From Eutreptiella sp. 'Long Island Sound 2002' (lineage: Eukaryota > Euglenozoa > Euglenophyceae > Eutreptiales > Eutreptiaceae): a DNA stretch of 64,000 nt. The stretch is from contig OZ038392.1 in assembly GCA_964036045.1 (NCBI GenBank), positions 35,849,330 through 35,913,329 of the forward strand. The letters are read 5' to 3'. A model generated the notes under the pieces. It saw nothing but the letters and a program-made list of their open reading frames with translations, had not been told where the DNA came from and did not search any database. Of this stretch, positions 1-9,625 are shown piece after piece. How positions within the stretch are numbered: position 1 is the stretch's first letter; each line of letters opens with the position of its first letter. The position numbers and the translations under genes were made by a program.

Positions 1-3000
1 ACGGGCAGGAAGTATATGCCCAAGAGGAACGTAGCAGTCACAAACAGCAGCAAATGGCAGGTTAGCAGGATTCCCTCCTATAGAGAATCGAACCTACGCA
101 GGCAATCTCGGAGCCGGCCGCACGGCCGCTGAGGTAGCTCCGATCGGTGGGAATCGAACTGCCAAACTGCCACTGCCAAAATCCTGAAATCCATCAACGG
201 GATCCCGCAGATCCCGCAATAAGTAGTAGGCGAAATCGCGAGCTGTTGCGCGCAGAGTCTGGTCTCCGCATGTCGCATCAGCCACTGTGGGGTCCAGCAG
301 GTAAAATTGGTATTTTTATCCAGAATTAAAACTAAAGGCAAAGTGAAATCACACTTTTAACCAATTCTGAAGGTAACGGTACATGCAAAACGGCGCGACG
401 CAACAGTGCCAAAATTTTACTTTTTGGAAGGAAAAGCCAGCAACGGCGCCGGGAGGGTCTGACAGTAGCTCAGGACAGTGCCTGCTAAAGAAAGCACGTG
501 TGGAAACACGGATAGAGGTCAGGGATGCATTACTGCCTTGTGCTCGCCGCTGCCTTGTGCATGCTTAGGCCACTAACAACCCCGGCCACGATGGCCCACC
601 GTGCGCGCGGTAGCTCACTAATTAGAGGAAAGATGCCACGATGGCCTCAGGGTAAGTACCGGAAACACTAGGCACAAAGAAAAACACCGGTACGATGCCC
701 ACACCTTCCACCTTCGTGCTTCAGACAGCTTATGAGAGCTTGATGTGCTTGATGTTTCTTGATGTGCTTGTTTAACGCTTGCAATAACGAGTGAGTTCTT
801 GCTTGTAAGATGTAAGCTTGCTTGCTCACTTGCTTGCAAATGCAGAGACACGGCCTAGCCAAAGGCCCACCTGCACACAGAAGCGACATACAAACACAGT
901 GAAACCAAGGCCGGTGTGCCTTTGTTGGAATGTGGGAATGTGGTGGCTCTGATGGTGATGGGATCCGTGGACACGGCTCAGCCAAGGGTCCTGTTCACGT
1001 CTTCGATTCAATTTAGCATGTATGTCACACGGGATGCACCACTTAGAGGGTAAAGGAGGAGGTACGGAGATGGGATGACGGTGTGAGTAGACACACTTAA
1101 ATAGACAAACCTCATAACCATATAATAATAACCTGACCTCACTTCTAACCCTCTACCTAGGAGCCATATTACGTGTATATATCACATATACACATAACAG
1201 AGCGATGCACGCTGACAAACACAAGACATACTTGAGCGCGCACACCCATTGGCAGGGCCCGGAGGCACACACTCACCCGAAGGGCATCACAGGGTGTGGG
1301 TCTCGCAGTGGCGGCCTTGGGGCACATGTTTCCACACGCTCACACAAACAAAATCTCCCACAAACCACTCACGTACATACAACAAGCAGTAAACATACTC
1401 AGAGTAGAACAGGTGTATAGATATATCACCTTGTTGCTTGGTGTTCGTGTGTGTCTTGGGGGCGTGCGTATAGACACTTAGGTTAACTTGAGTGTTACCT
1501 TTGTCGGTGGGTGTGGTACCGGCGGGCAGTAAGGCAGGGGGTAACCTCCGTGTGCAAACCTGTGGAGGTCGCCCGTACTGTTCCGCTGGTACATCAGCCC
1601 ACCCAGCTCCCCGGGGGCACGATGACACACCCTGAAGGAGCCTTTCACTCCCCCTACCCCGGTACACCGTGTATGACGGTGCATCTTTACACCTCCGTGC
1701 GTAAACTTGCTACGGTGTACACGGTTACAAAACCCAAAGGTAAGTCAACCTAGGTCTTGCTTGATCGGGGGGCGGGTGATAACACACGTAATAGGCAACC
1801 ATATACTCCCATAATTAAAATAAGCGCATGCACACACACGCATGCGATCAAACGGACACGGGGCGCACCCTGTTTTGGTGTGTCACGGGGAGGGAGGTCC
1901 GTGCGTGTTGTGGAAACCCACGTCCATGCACGGGCCTCCACAAAAACATGCCACGTCCATATCCCAACCCGTTTCGTTGGGCGTTGGGATAGGGGACCCC
2001 TCGGGTGTTGTGGAAATCCAAGTCCACTCGTGGGGAACTCTAGAGAAAATATCAAAATACATATCCTCTCATAAACATATGCATGTGCACACTCGTCCTT
2101 TTTGTCATGTTGTTTGTTTCCTTTCCTTGCAGGCCGGAATATCCCCCGTGAAATTCATCAAAGACATGAAGAAAACACCCAGCCAGCATGCGGCCCCATG
2201 CAATTGCAATGGAGGGTACGCACTCACAACCCGGGCACGCATAGCAACCGGGGACAAATACCCAGGCGGCGGAGATGGCCCAAATCCGCAACGCCATTGC
2301 CTTTGAAGACCCCACCCACTCATGGAGTGACGGGGCAAAGGCACCCATTGCAATTCATATTACAATACATGTACGTAGAGGACAACCCCTCCCTCTAGGC
2401 TTAAGTCCTCGCCGTATGTAGTGGAATTTTGAACGCCACCAAATTGTTTCCCATGTAGGGAGAGCCACACGAGTACTTCGTACCTTGTATACTTTACCCT
2501 CGCGTGGACAAGGGCAAATCGGTGGAAAACCATGACGCCTAATACAAAATGTGAAAATGAGTTGTACCCGCCAAGCAAACAAAGTTTTCAAGCCTTCGCC
2601 ATTTTTGAGCAAATGTTTTAGCTCATTGGCTTGGGTCAGGGGTCAGGGACGGTCATGGGGTCGTGGTTTCCGTACAGGGGGGGCACTTCAAAACCTTGCA
2701 AGAACAACCATGCGCACAGCCCGGTAGAGTCTTCTGGAAGTGCTTGCCACGCTGTTAGCCTCCTTGACCAGGGGCGTCATCGTGGGCAGGACTTTGTCCT
2801 CGTGGTGGTAGGAGTGCTCCACTAAGACCCAAGGATAGGGGTTTGAATGACATTAAGACCCCCGAAAGAACACGTCCCAGTTCCGCCCCAGGCTATATGC
2901 CACGCCAGCCCACCCAAAGGACTCTCAAGCCTCTGGCGGTGAGAGAGGTAGACCGAGGGGTAAACATGCGGTACCCACAGCCCTGCTCCGGTGGGGATTT

Positions 3001-3060
3001 TTGTAACCGAGGAGCGCGCCGTGCATGCACGTTATCTTCATGTTCTTTCCTGTCTCCCAC
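1..3060. other. CA-rich non-coding region
   Basis: I see no supportable gene here. The sequence is rich in CA/TG dinucleotides (about 1080-1480 and 1820-2100). Reading frames in it are short, overlap on both strands and have no recognisable motif. A hairpin with 9-bp arms (TATCCCAAC at 1960-1968 and its complement at 1983-1991) lies between two diverged copies of a GTGTTGTGGAAA-type block at about 1906 and 2007. The stretch lies downstream of the integrase of minus-strand element 1, so part of it could be that element's 3' LTR. A purine-rich tract on the minus strand at about 3060-3090 would be a plausible polypurine tract. No second LTR copy is present to test this. Confidence 0.5.
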
Positions 3061-3137
3061 CGCTTCTCGCTCTCTCCTCCTTTCCCCAAACAATAATATA
3101 TCGCCATATTGGTTAGGGTTTTCTTTTCGTGGCACGC

Positions 3138-4122
3138 TCATGAGAGCCGTCCACCAAGGTGGGCGAGGAGGTGGATGGTTTGGGTGAGATGCTCTTTCTG
3201 CAAGTAATCTCTCCAAACCGTATTGTAGGACGGTAGGAAGGTTTCAACTGGTTCCTCGGTATCCCAATCTTTGGTATAACCCTCCCAACGAACCTTGAAG
3301 AGAAGTCTCTTGCGGTGAGTAGGGTGACCCAATATTTTCTTGAGTACGGTGACCCAATATTTTCTTGACAGTAAAGATGTCCTCCTCAAACTGGGAGGGC
3401 ACTCTAGCAACCTCCTCCGTGTAATTTAGAGGCAGAGGGGAGCGAGGGGAGTTGACCGTCTTCATTAGACAACCAACGTGGACGTCAACTAACCTCTGTT
3501 GGTCAACTTGAATAATATACAGGTCGTGTGCTTTCCCGGCCAGAACCTCATACGGCTCATCCCAATAGGGGCAAGTCTTATCGCCAAGATTTTTGCGTTG
3601 GCGACGGACCCATACGCAGTCCCCTTTTGAGAAAATGGAGGACATCCTCCTCCTCTCATTATACTCCTGAGCCATTGTCTCTTGCACTTGAATCATAGCC
3701 CTACGTGCAAGAGCAATAAGCTCCTCACGCCGCTGGAAGTAGTGAGCGGCGTCTTGGGCCACTTCCTTAGGCTTAGCAAGAGGGGGCCCCTTAGTACGGT
3801 TGTGTTTATCAAACACAATCTCGTTAGGCGTATAACCTGAAGGACCTGTAGTCTCATGCCACGCTCGTACAACGGCGGGCAAAACCTCCACCCAATTAGC
3901 GCCGTTCCTTAAGGTGAAAGGTTTAGCAACGGCACGCCTTAGCTGCTTGCCTGTATTTTCGGCTTTGCCATTACCTTGGTGCCTACCCGCGAGACACATA
4001 GTTGAGCGGGCACCAATCTTAGAACAAAGGGTTAGGAAATATTGGCTCACAAATTGTGGCCCGCGGTCGGAGCATATTTCACGAGGGGCTCCGAACCTAT
4101 CATCCCAGCGTTCCATTACCAA
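3138..4122 (-). pseudogene. Integrase core, second half, plus chromodomain (element 1)
   Basis: The minus-strand frame ending near 4122 opens with the second catalytic Asp (CSDRGPQF) and the catalytic Glu (HQGNGKAEN) of a retroviral-type DDE integrase. A C-terminal DNA-binding stretch follows (GDCVWVRRQRK and a DEPYEVL-like fold). The tail is a chromodomain: VKKILGH, then LLFKVRWEGYTKDWDTEEP with the usual W-E-G-Y and W-x-x-E-E-P positions. Chromodomains on gypsy integrases are known to steer insertion to particular chromatin. The chromodomain is split between two frames by a 25-bp direct duplication (3323-3368). The join to the upstream integrase frame near 4120 is also broken. Confidence 0.88.
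3323..3368. repeat. 25-bp tandem duplication that frameshifts the chromodomain
   Basis: The 21-base word GGTGACCCAATATTTTCTTG+A occurs at 3323-3343 and again at 3348-3368, a period of 25 bp. Since 25 is not a multiple of three, the duplication shifts the reading frame inside the chromodomain of element 1. Both flanking frames continue recognisable chromodomain sequence, so this is the lesion and not a domain border. Confidence 0.9.
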
Positions 4123-5420
4123 AATGACCGCTCTTTTCTCGTTAGCCCTTCATCCTTGTCTATATGACGGGGTTTAGGAGTAGGGATAGCGATGAGGTAG
4201 CCGGAAAGCCGGCAAACACATAGGAGCATTCGGTCATACACCTCTCCATCATGGAAGGTGAAAGGGTAGTGAAACATATCAAGCGCTATGGAGTCCAAGG
4301 GCTCCATATGTATAGGCATAGGGGTCATGTACCCTTGCTTGAGCTTGGTGTCATGCGTGTGGATGGCACATGAGGGACACATTTGACATTGCAGTTCCAC
4401 TGCTTTGTACAACCCCTCACCTTCCACGCCATGGTTAATTTCTTTCCAGTGTTTTTCCACACTGGAGGTACTTAAGTGAAGTGCATCGTGGTATTCGGCC
4501 AGCAAACGATGCACTAGCGACGTAGGAACACACCACCGTCCATTACGGACGAGCTTGTTATCCACCAACCTCACTCCATCTTGGAAGCTCCCATTCAAGG
4601 CATCTTGCCACACGTTTTTGTAGTGTTGACAGTTTGGGTGGTGTTTAGCCCAATTTATGTCAACAAAATTGGGACCATCCTCCCCATGTATAGGAGTTGC
4701 TTTCTTGTGGGGCTTCCTGGCTCTTTGCCCCAGTCTCCGAAGATTTCTCTTTTGTTTCGTCCCCCCCCCCACTGGAGCCGAAGCCAGAGGGGGTGGATCA
4801 CACGCGGGCGCCCCTTGAGCCCGAGGCGCCGCTTTAGACCTAGTAACAACGGGCGCCACAACCGCCCTAAATACAACGGGGCGGGCGAGAACTTCCTCCT
4901 CCTCGGCCGCCATCATGTCGCGCACATCCCTGGCCGCTTCGGCCGTCCCATGTATGGACACGTCGCCCAACGCCGGGTTAGCAGGGTAAGCCAAACGGGA
5001 CAAGAAATCGCCCACGGGGTTCACGGGCCCCGGAGTGTGAACCACATGGAGGTTGAATTTAGAGAACAACTCATGCCAACGTGCTTGGCGTGGAGAGGGA
5101 CCCCCCACGTTTTTGAGGTCCACCGTAGCCCAATTTTCAAGGCTACGGTGGTCCTTACGGACCTCCATTCGCTTGTTCCCCACCCAACCATGCCATTTTA
5201 GAAGCGCCGCCACTATGGCGTAGCATTCTTTCTCCCGAGGGCTCCAATTCAATTTGCTGCCTGACAATTTACGGGAGAAAAAGGCAAGGGGGCATAGAGC
5301 ACCATCGGGACCTTCCTGTTGTAGGGCCGCCCCCACCGCCCAATTACTAGCGTCCGGGGTGATGGACAAAGTCCTTATCCCAATCGGCTGGTTGGAGGGG
5401 AACAATATCCGTAATAGCAC
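4116..5420 (-). pseudogene. RNase H and N-terminal integrase (element 1)
   Basis: A 434-codon minus-strand frame. Residues 20-150 are a gypsy RNase H: ITPDASNWAVGAAL carries the first Asp, REKECYAIVAAL the Glu, RKDHRSLENW the second Asp, and the domain ends in HTPGPVNPVGDFLSRL. A charged linker follows (about 165-260). The integrase HHCC zinc finger comes next (YHDALH, then CQMC/CPSC) with the first catalytic Asp (SIALDMFHYPF). RNase H degrades the RNA strand during reverse transcription, and integrase inserts the cDNA. The frame ends just before the second integrase Asp, which continues in another frame downstream. The annotated left end of the ORF is not a natural start; it is a polyprotein segment. 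Confidence 0.88.
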
Positions 5421-6510
5421 GCTTGAGCTTCAAAAAGGCCTGATTAGCCGGAGCATTCCATGTTAGGCCTATCTTTTTCCCATTCTTATGCTTAGGCAAA
5501 TTCTTCAACATCTCAATCAAAGGAATGGCTATGGAGGCGTGGTTCTGGACATAGCCCGAATAATAGTTGGCGAGCCCCTGGAACTCCCGGAGCTCCCAGA
5601 CATTATTCGGATTTTCCCAAGGTTCAAGCGCCAACATTTTCACCGGCGCCGGCCGGCCTGTGCCATTTTTCAACACATGGCGACAAATCTCACCACACGA
5701 ACAAAGAAATTGATTTTGCTAACCGAAGCAACCAACTCCTCGTTTTGTAGCCTATCCTACACAGCACGCACGTCGCGGTCGTGGTTAGCCAATAGCTCCT
5801 CCTCCGTCTCACCTGAGGAACCAATAGTAATATCATCAATATATACGTCCGCACAATCCAAACCCTGTAAAACATGGTCCATGACCCGTTGAAAAAAAGC
5901 GGGCCCATTCTTGATACCCATAGGCATAACACGCCATTGGTATCTCTTACCCGCCAAAATCATGGCGGTCTTAGCCCGGGACTCAGGGTGTAAGGGGAAT
6001 TTGATGAAACCCTTTACTCAAGTCCACAATAGTGAAGATCTTGTGTTTGGATTGATTTTCCAACATGTTTTCAATGACGGGGATGGGGTGTGCGTCGGGC
6101 AAGGTAGCCACATTAAGTTAGCGATAGTCCACAACGAGGCGCCATTTTCCCTTCTCATTCTTGTGCACAACAAAACCGTTGGACGCCCACTCGGAGGCAG
6201 GGCACGTCTCAATCCATCCACGAGCCAAAAAGTCTTCCACTATTTCTTGCTCCGCCGCGGCACGCTCTCCCACCAACCGTATAGGCTTCACAGACTCGGG
6301 TTTAGCGTTCGGGTATAGGTCAAGCACAGCATACCCCAACCGCTCCGTACCACGGACCTTAAGGTGTTCCTGGCCCGGACGGAGACGAACCTCCCCGCTA
6401 AAAACATCCCGCTCATAGTCCGCGAGGATGCATTTCCTCGTGAGCTCCGCCTCCAGAGACACAATAGGTTCTTGGGTGGTGACAACGCCACAAGCACAAG
6501 GAGCCGCCAA
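5347..6510 (-). pseudogene. Reverse transcriptase (element 1)
   Basis: Three overlapping minus-strand frames make up an RT. The N-terminal part (6118-6510) carries RPIRLVG, GWIETCPASEWASNGFVV and WRLVVDYR. The palm (5757-5963) has RYQWRVMPMGIKNGPAFFQ and the catalytic VYIDDITIGS, a canonical Y-x-D-D. The thumb (5347-5676) has LREFQGLANYYSGYVQNHA. Together these are the conserved blocks of Ty3/gypsy RT, with frameshifts near 6000-6120 and 5680-5760. The enzyme would copy the element RNA into cDNA in a virus-like particle. This copy is inactive because it cannot be translated as one chain. Confidence 0.9.
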
Positions 6511-6526
6511 CTATCGTGTGGCGCCT

Positions 6527-7345
6527 TTAGTCTTGGTAGCGCTTAACGGTAGTGGCCCCGCCACCCAATAACTCTCTTTTAATTTTCTCAATGCGTGAAC
6601 GCACGCATTCTTGTGCCTCAAAATCTTCAGGATTAGGGACAAGAGTAACGGGAGCGAGGAGTTTCTTATGGGCCGCCTGATATGTGAGGGTGCGCACCGA
6701 AGCCAATTGGTTAGGCACCCTTTCATCCTCCGAGTCTTCCTCCGAGGTCATGCCCGGCTCGTCATCCGTGTTGGGGTTAGGGACGGCCGGTGCCAAAACG
6801 GAGGCCACATGACATTTAGTGGCCGCCAAATTTTCCTACGCAATACCACCGTCCACGTATAGCGCCACTGTGGACGGACCCCGTTGGGGAAGGGGTGTGA
6901 GGTGGTCAGTTTGATAGAGACGGGCCTTGGTCTCCGGCCCAGGAAGGTGGTACCCTTGCAAAGTAATTTCCATAAGGGGTTTCCACCACTCCCTATGTGT
7001 CCATTTTGGCCCTACGACGATTGCTCGTAGTTTTTCTTGCCGAAATTTCCGAACACAATCGGAAAACCGATGATAGGGAGGGCACATCCAATACAATCTG
7101 GAGGGGTCCGCGGGAGTGGAAACGAAAACCTCAAGCGGCGAAATGCCAACAGGTAGCCTGGGGCATACCCGGGGCCTTATTGAGGGCGTCCACGTCGGGG
7201 TTTTTGCCAAATTGTTGTTTGACACGTGCGGCCCAATACGGCGTGAGGCCATAGTCAGACTGAGTCCAAACAGACCCATCACGCCGTGTCGGTAGAACAT
7301 CACAGGCAAGGGTTTCGGGAGCAAATTCAACGAGCTCCAAAGCAC
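6527..7345 (-). pseudogene. Methyltransferase-like domain and linker before RT (element 1)
   Basis: Between protease and RT on the minus strand there is a block at about 6836-7200 containing LYWMCPPYHRFSDCVRKF, then IVVGPKWTHREWWKPLM, and ending STVALYVDGG. The pattern W-x-(N/C)-P-P-Y, then about 15 residues, then a hydrophobic beta strand ending in P-x-W, then W-W resembles the catalytic and following strands of Dam-type N6-adenine methyltransferase-like domains. A matching block sits in the same place in the other three gypsy elements of this window. An acidic linker follows (6527-6829; TSEEDSEDERVPNQL). The upstream part is in another frame (7131-7688). Function as a methyltransferase is inference from pattern memory. 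The first residue of the N-P-P-Y box is Cys here. Confidence 0.55.
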
Positions 7346-8056
7346 AAGCCCGATCCTGTACTGGGGCCACGGAGGAAGCGGTCAAGGCATTGAATATGTG
7401 TTTCTCGGCCTCAACACGGTTAGGCGGTTCGCCACCAGGGGGCGTAACCACAATGGCCGGGGCCGGGTGCATAGGAGTGACCGCCCCAATGATTGGAATG
7501 GTTATGCCCCACACGGACTGACGTGACACTTTACCATGAATGGTTTTAACCAAAAATGGCTTGCCGGTTCGTGGAGCTTCACAGAAGTCCTCAATCCAAA
7601 AACGAGGTTGCACTGGATGGTGAGAGTACAAACAATTGAAACCGGCAAAATGGCTCACACAATGTTCGTAACCCCATGGGTGCCCCAAAACCAGTAAGGT
7701 AAGTTCGGGACAAGGTATGGGGACAGGCCATATTGGGCAACACGAGGAAGTGAAACACTACCATCCACAATCCCCGTAAATTGAGTTTGGCCGTATATTT
7801 GCTCGTCCCCGCCCAGGCAAAGGCGTCTCATATCGGCTTGGAGTAGGCGCCTCCGTTGGGGGGATTCATATTTTTTGGAGATTTGGTCTCCAAAAACATT
7901 GGGGTTGGCCAAAGCGACCGCTTCACACCCAAAACCCACCAAAACACGGAGGGCCTTGAAATCTCCATTGGGCAAAACAACCTGAATGGAAAGTTCGGTT
8001 TGAATCTCACTAGTCACTATATGCCCCTTCCTGACTCTCGATGGAACGAGAGCCAC
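7131..8056 (-). pseudogene. Retropepsin-like protease relic and downstream segment (element 1)
   Basis: The minus-strand frame at 7655-8056 has the layout of a gypsy protease. An N-terminal beta-rich part (LSIQVVLPNGDFKALRVLV) leads into GFGCEAVALAN, where retropepsins have D-T/S-G. The catalytic Asp is therefore replaced and the copy would be dead even if in frame. The sequence continues after a frameshift near 7670 (FWGTHG versus MGHPWG) into 7131-7688, which has a second beta-rich stretch (KPFLVKTIHGKVSRQSVWG) and leads into the methyltransferase-like domain. Assignment rests on position between the basic gag tail and RT and on the residual motif. Confidence 0.6.
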
Positions 8057-8116
8057 GGTAGTGTCACAGGGGTGCCCGGGGGTTTCTTCTTTCGAAGGGG
8101 GCGCCTCTGGGCACTC

Positions 8117-8392
8117 CTACCAACGTCGGCGCCCGTACGGCGCTCCTTTTCCTCCTTTATCGCCCTTGCCGCCGCCACGCTTAGAACCACCGCCACCCTT
8201 ATCACCCCCGCCACCCTTATCACCACAGCCACCCTTATCGCCACCCTTAGGCTTACCACCCTCAGACTTACCCACAACGCTCCAATGGGCGTCATTGCAT
8301 GGAGAATGAGGCTTACACGTCCAAAGCGTGCGATTGGGGGCACCCCAATCAATCCAAGACATGTTCCACAACTCTTCCAAAAGGTCCCACAA
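8117..8392 (-). pseudogene. Nucleocapsid-like Cys/His and Gly-Lys-rich stretch (element 1)
   Basis: On the minus strand this frame reads WTCKPHSPCNDAHWSV, a Cys/His cluster (C-x5-C-x3-H), followed by repeated G-D-K-G-G-(G) units and a basic end (GAPYGRRRW). Gypsy nucleocapsids combine a zinc knuckle with a basic Gly-rich tail for RNA binding. The Cys/His spacing here is not the standard C-x2-C-x4-H-x4-C knuckle, so it is either divergent or eroded. Its place directly upstream of the protease relic supports a nucleocapsid role. Confidence 0.5.
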
Positions 8393-8629
8393 CTCTTTAA
8401 GGGTGGGGGCCGTTCGTGTGTGGTGGGTGGCTTCGGCAACCCGGGCGTTTATGATCGCCTTTAGTTATGGGGGCAAGGTACTCAAACTCATTTTTTCCTC
8501 GTTGGCCTTTCGGTATATGGGATCACACACCCCCAACCATTGTTGAAGCTTCTCCACACACTCTTCGTAGCTCTCTGAATGCCCATTAATTTGCGGTTTA
8601 GGCATGTCACTATCCTCTACCGCTTTGGT

Positions 8630-9187
8630 CTAACTATTTTGCACCATAGACATTTGGTACGGGTGGTAAGCGGGGGAAGCCATGGTTGGGGGTGCACCAT
8701 CACTTGCACTTGGTGCAACCTTCACTGGAAAGACTGTGCACGTGTCCGTAGGATGAGAGGGCGTGCACGAAGGTTTCCCGGGGGAAGTGAAAACATTTTT
8801 CGTGAGGGGATGGATGTTCCCCAACGAAGAGGTGTTCTCCTCCGCATTGGCCCATGGGGCGGTAGGCTCTGTGGGGTGTTCTTCGCCCTCAGGCGCCGCC
8901 CTCCACTCGGGGAGAGCAGGTTCCTTCTGCTTTTCGGCGGTTCCCCTGCACGAAGTAGGTTCTTTGGGGTGGGGGTGTTCGTGGTGTTCTTCCCCCCCCC
9001 TCGGCCACCCTGAATCCGGACAAGCATTCGGATGGTAGTTGCAATCTTCAGATGGGTGGACGGAGAAAGGAAGGACACACCCACCACCGGATGAACCGGA
9101 TGGCGCGCCCATGGGCGCCGTAGGCGCCGCCGGTTCATGATCAGAAACGGGTGGAGGCGCTGATGGCGGGGGCAGGACCACCGTCAC
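8630..9187 (-). pseudogene. Proline/serine-rich gag segment (element 1)
   Basis: A 185-codon minus-strand frame rich in Pro, Ser, Ala and Glu, with no recognised domain. It begins PPPSAPPPVSDHEPAAP and is followed by a hydrophilic stretch. It sits between the coiled-coil gag block and the Gly-Lys nucleocapsid-like block, so it is best read as a disordered gag linker. An overlapping frame on the same strand (8722-9138) shows a frameshift may lie inside it. No capsid fold could be recognised by eye. Confidence 0.4.
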
Positions 9188-9247
9188 GGGCTCTGCAGGC
9201 GTGGAATACCAGTGGTACCATGCATTGATCCTAGATGCAACGGCGGC

Positions 9248-9553
9248 CTAACGCGTGGCGAGCGACTCCACTGCGCTAAAGCACTTAGCCGTGTTGCTGT
9301 TGGACATTTTAAGATGATCCGCCACGCTAGCCTCCACCACCTTAGAATCCCGTCGCCAGCCCTGAACCGCCGCGTCAAACTTAGCCAACGTAGACAAAAT
9401 TTGGGTCATCCGGTCCCCGTAGGATTGACTGATGCCAGCGGTAGAGGCTACTGCCTGAGAAAGTTCCTGATGGGATCGCTGCAACTCTAGATTCTGAGTT
9501 CTCAGGTCCTTCACCTGTGCCATCAGATATTGGATGCACGTTTCATAGTGCAC
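9248..9553 (-). pseudogene. Coiled-coil gag segment (element 1)
   Basis: A 101-codon minus-strand frame. Residues 10-60 (QVKDLRTQNLELQRSHQEL, then further heptads ending TLAKFDAAVQGW) have regular leucine and hydrophobic spacing typical of a coiled coil. Coiled coils occur in gag proteins as oligomerisation segments, and element 4 has a comparable one in the same relative position. Upstream in the transcript is the DESP-repeat ORF, downstream the Pro-rich segment. Confidence 0.55.
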
Positions 9554-9625
9554 AACACACCGGGGACAGCCACAGGTGTGCCGTAGGTCGTCCTCCCCAC
9601 GTGTTTGAGCGGGCCCCCCAGGATG

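Noticed and set aside
1-300. Two B-box-like GTTCGATTC words on the minus strand, as candidate tRNA genes
   Set aside because: Neither has a pairing T arm, an acceptor stem or an A box at the right distance.
668-985. Minus-strand ORFs around 618-1011
   Set aside because: Three overlapping frames of similar length in repetitive CTTGCTTG-type sequence, with no motif in any.
4581-5201. 206-codon plus-strand ORF
   Set aside because: It lies antisense to the well-supported RNase H-integrase frame of element 1 and has no domain.
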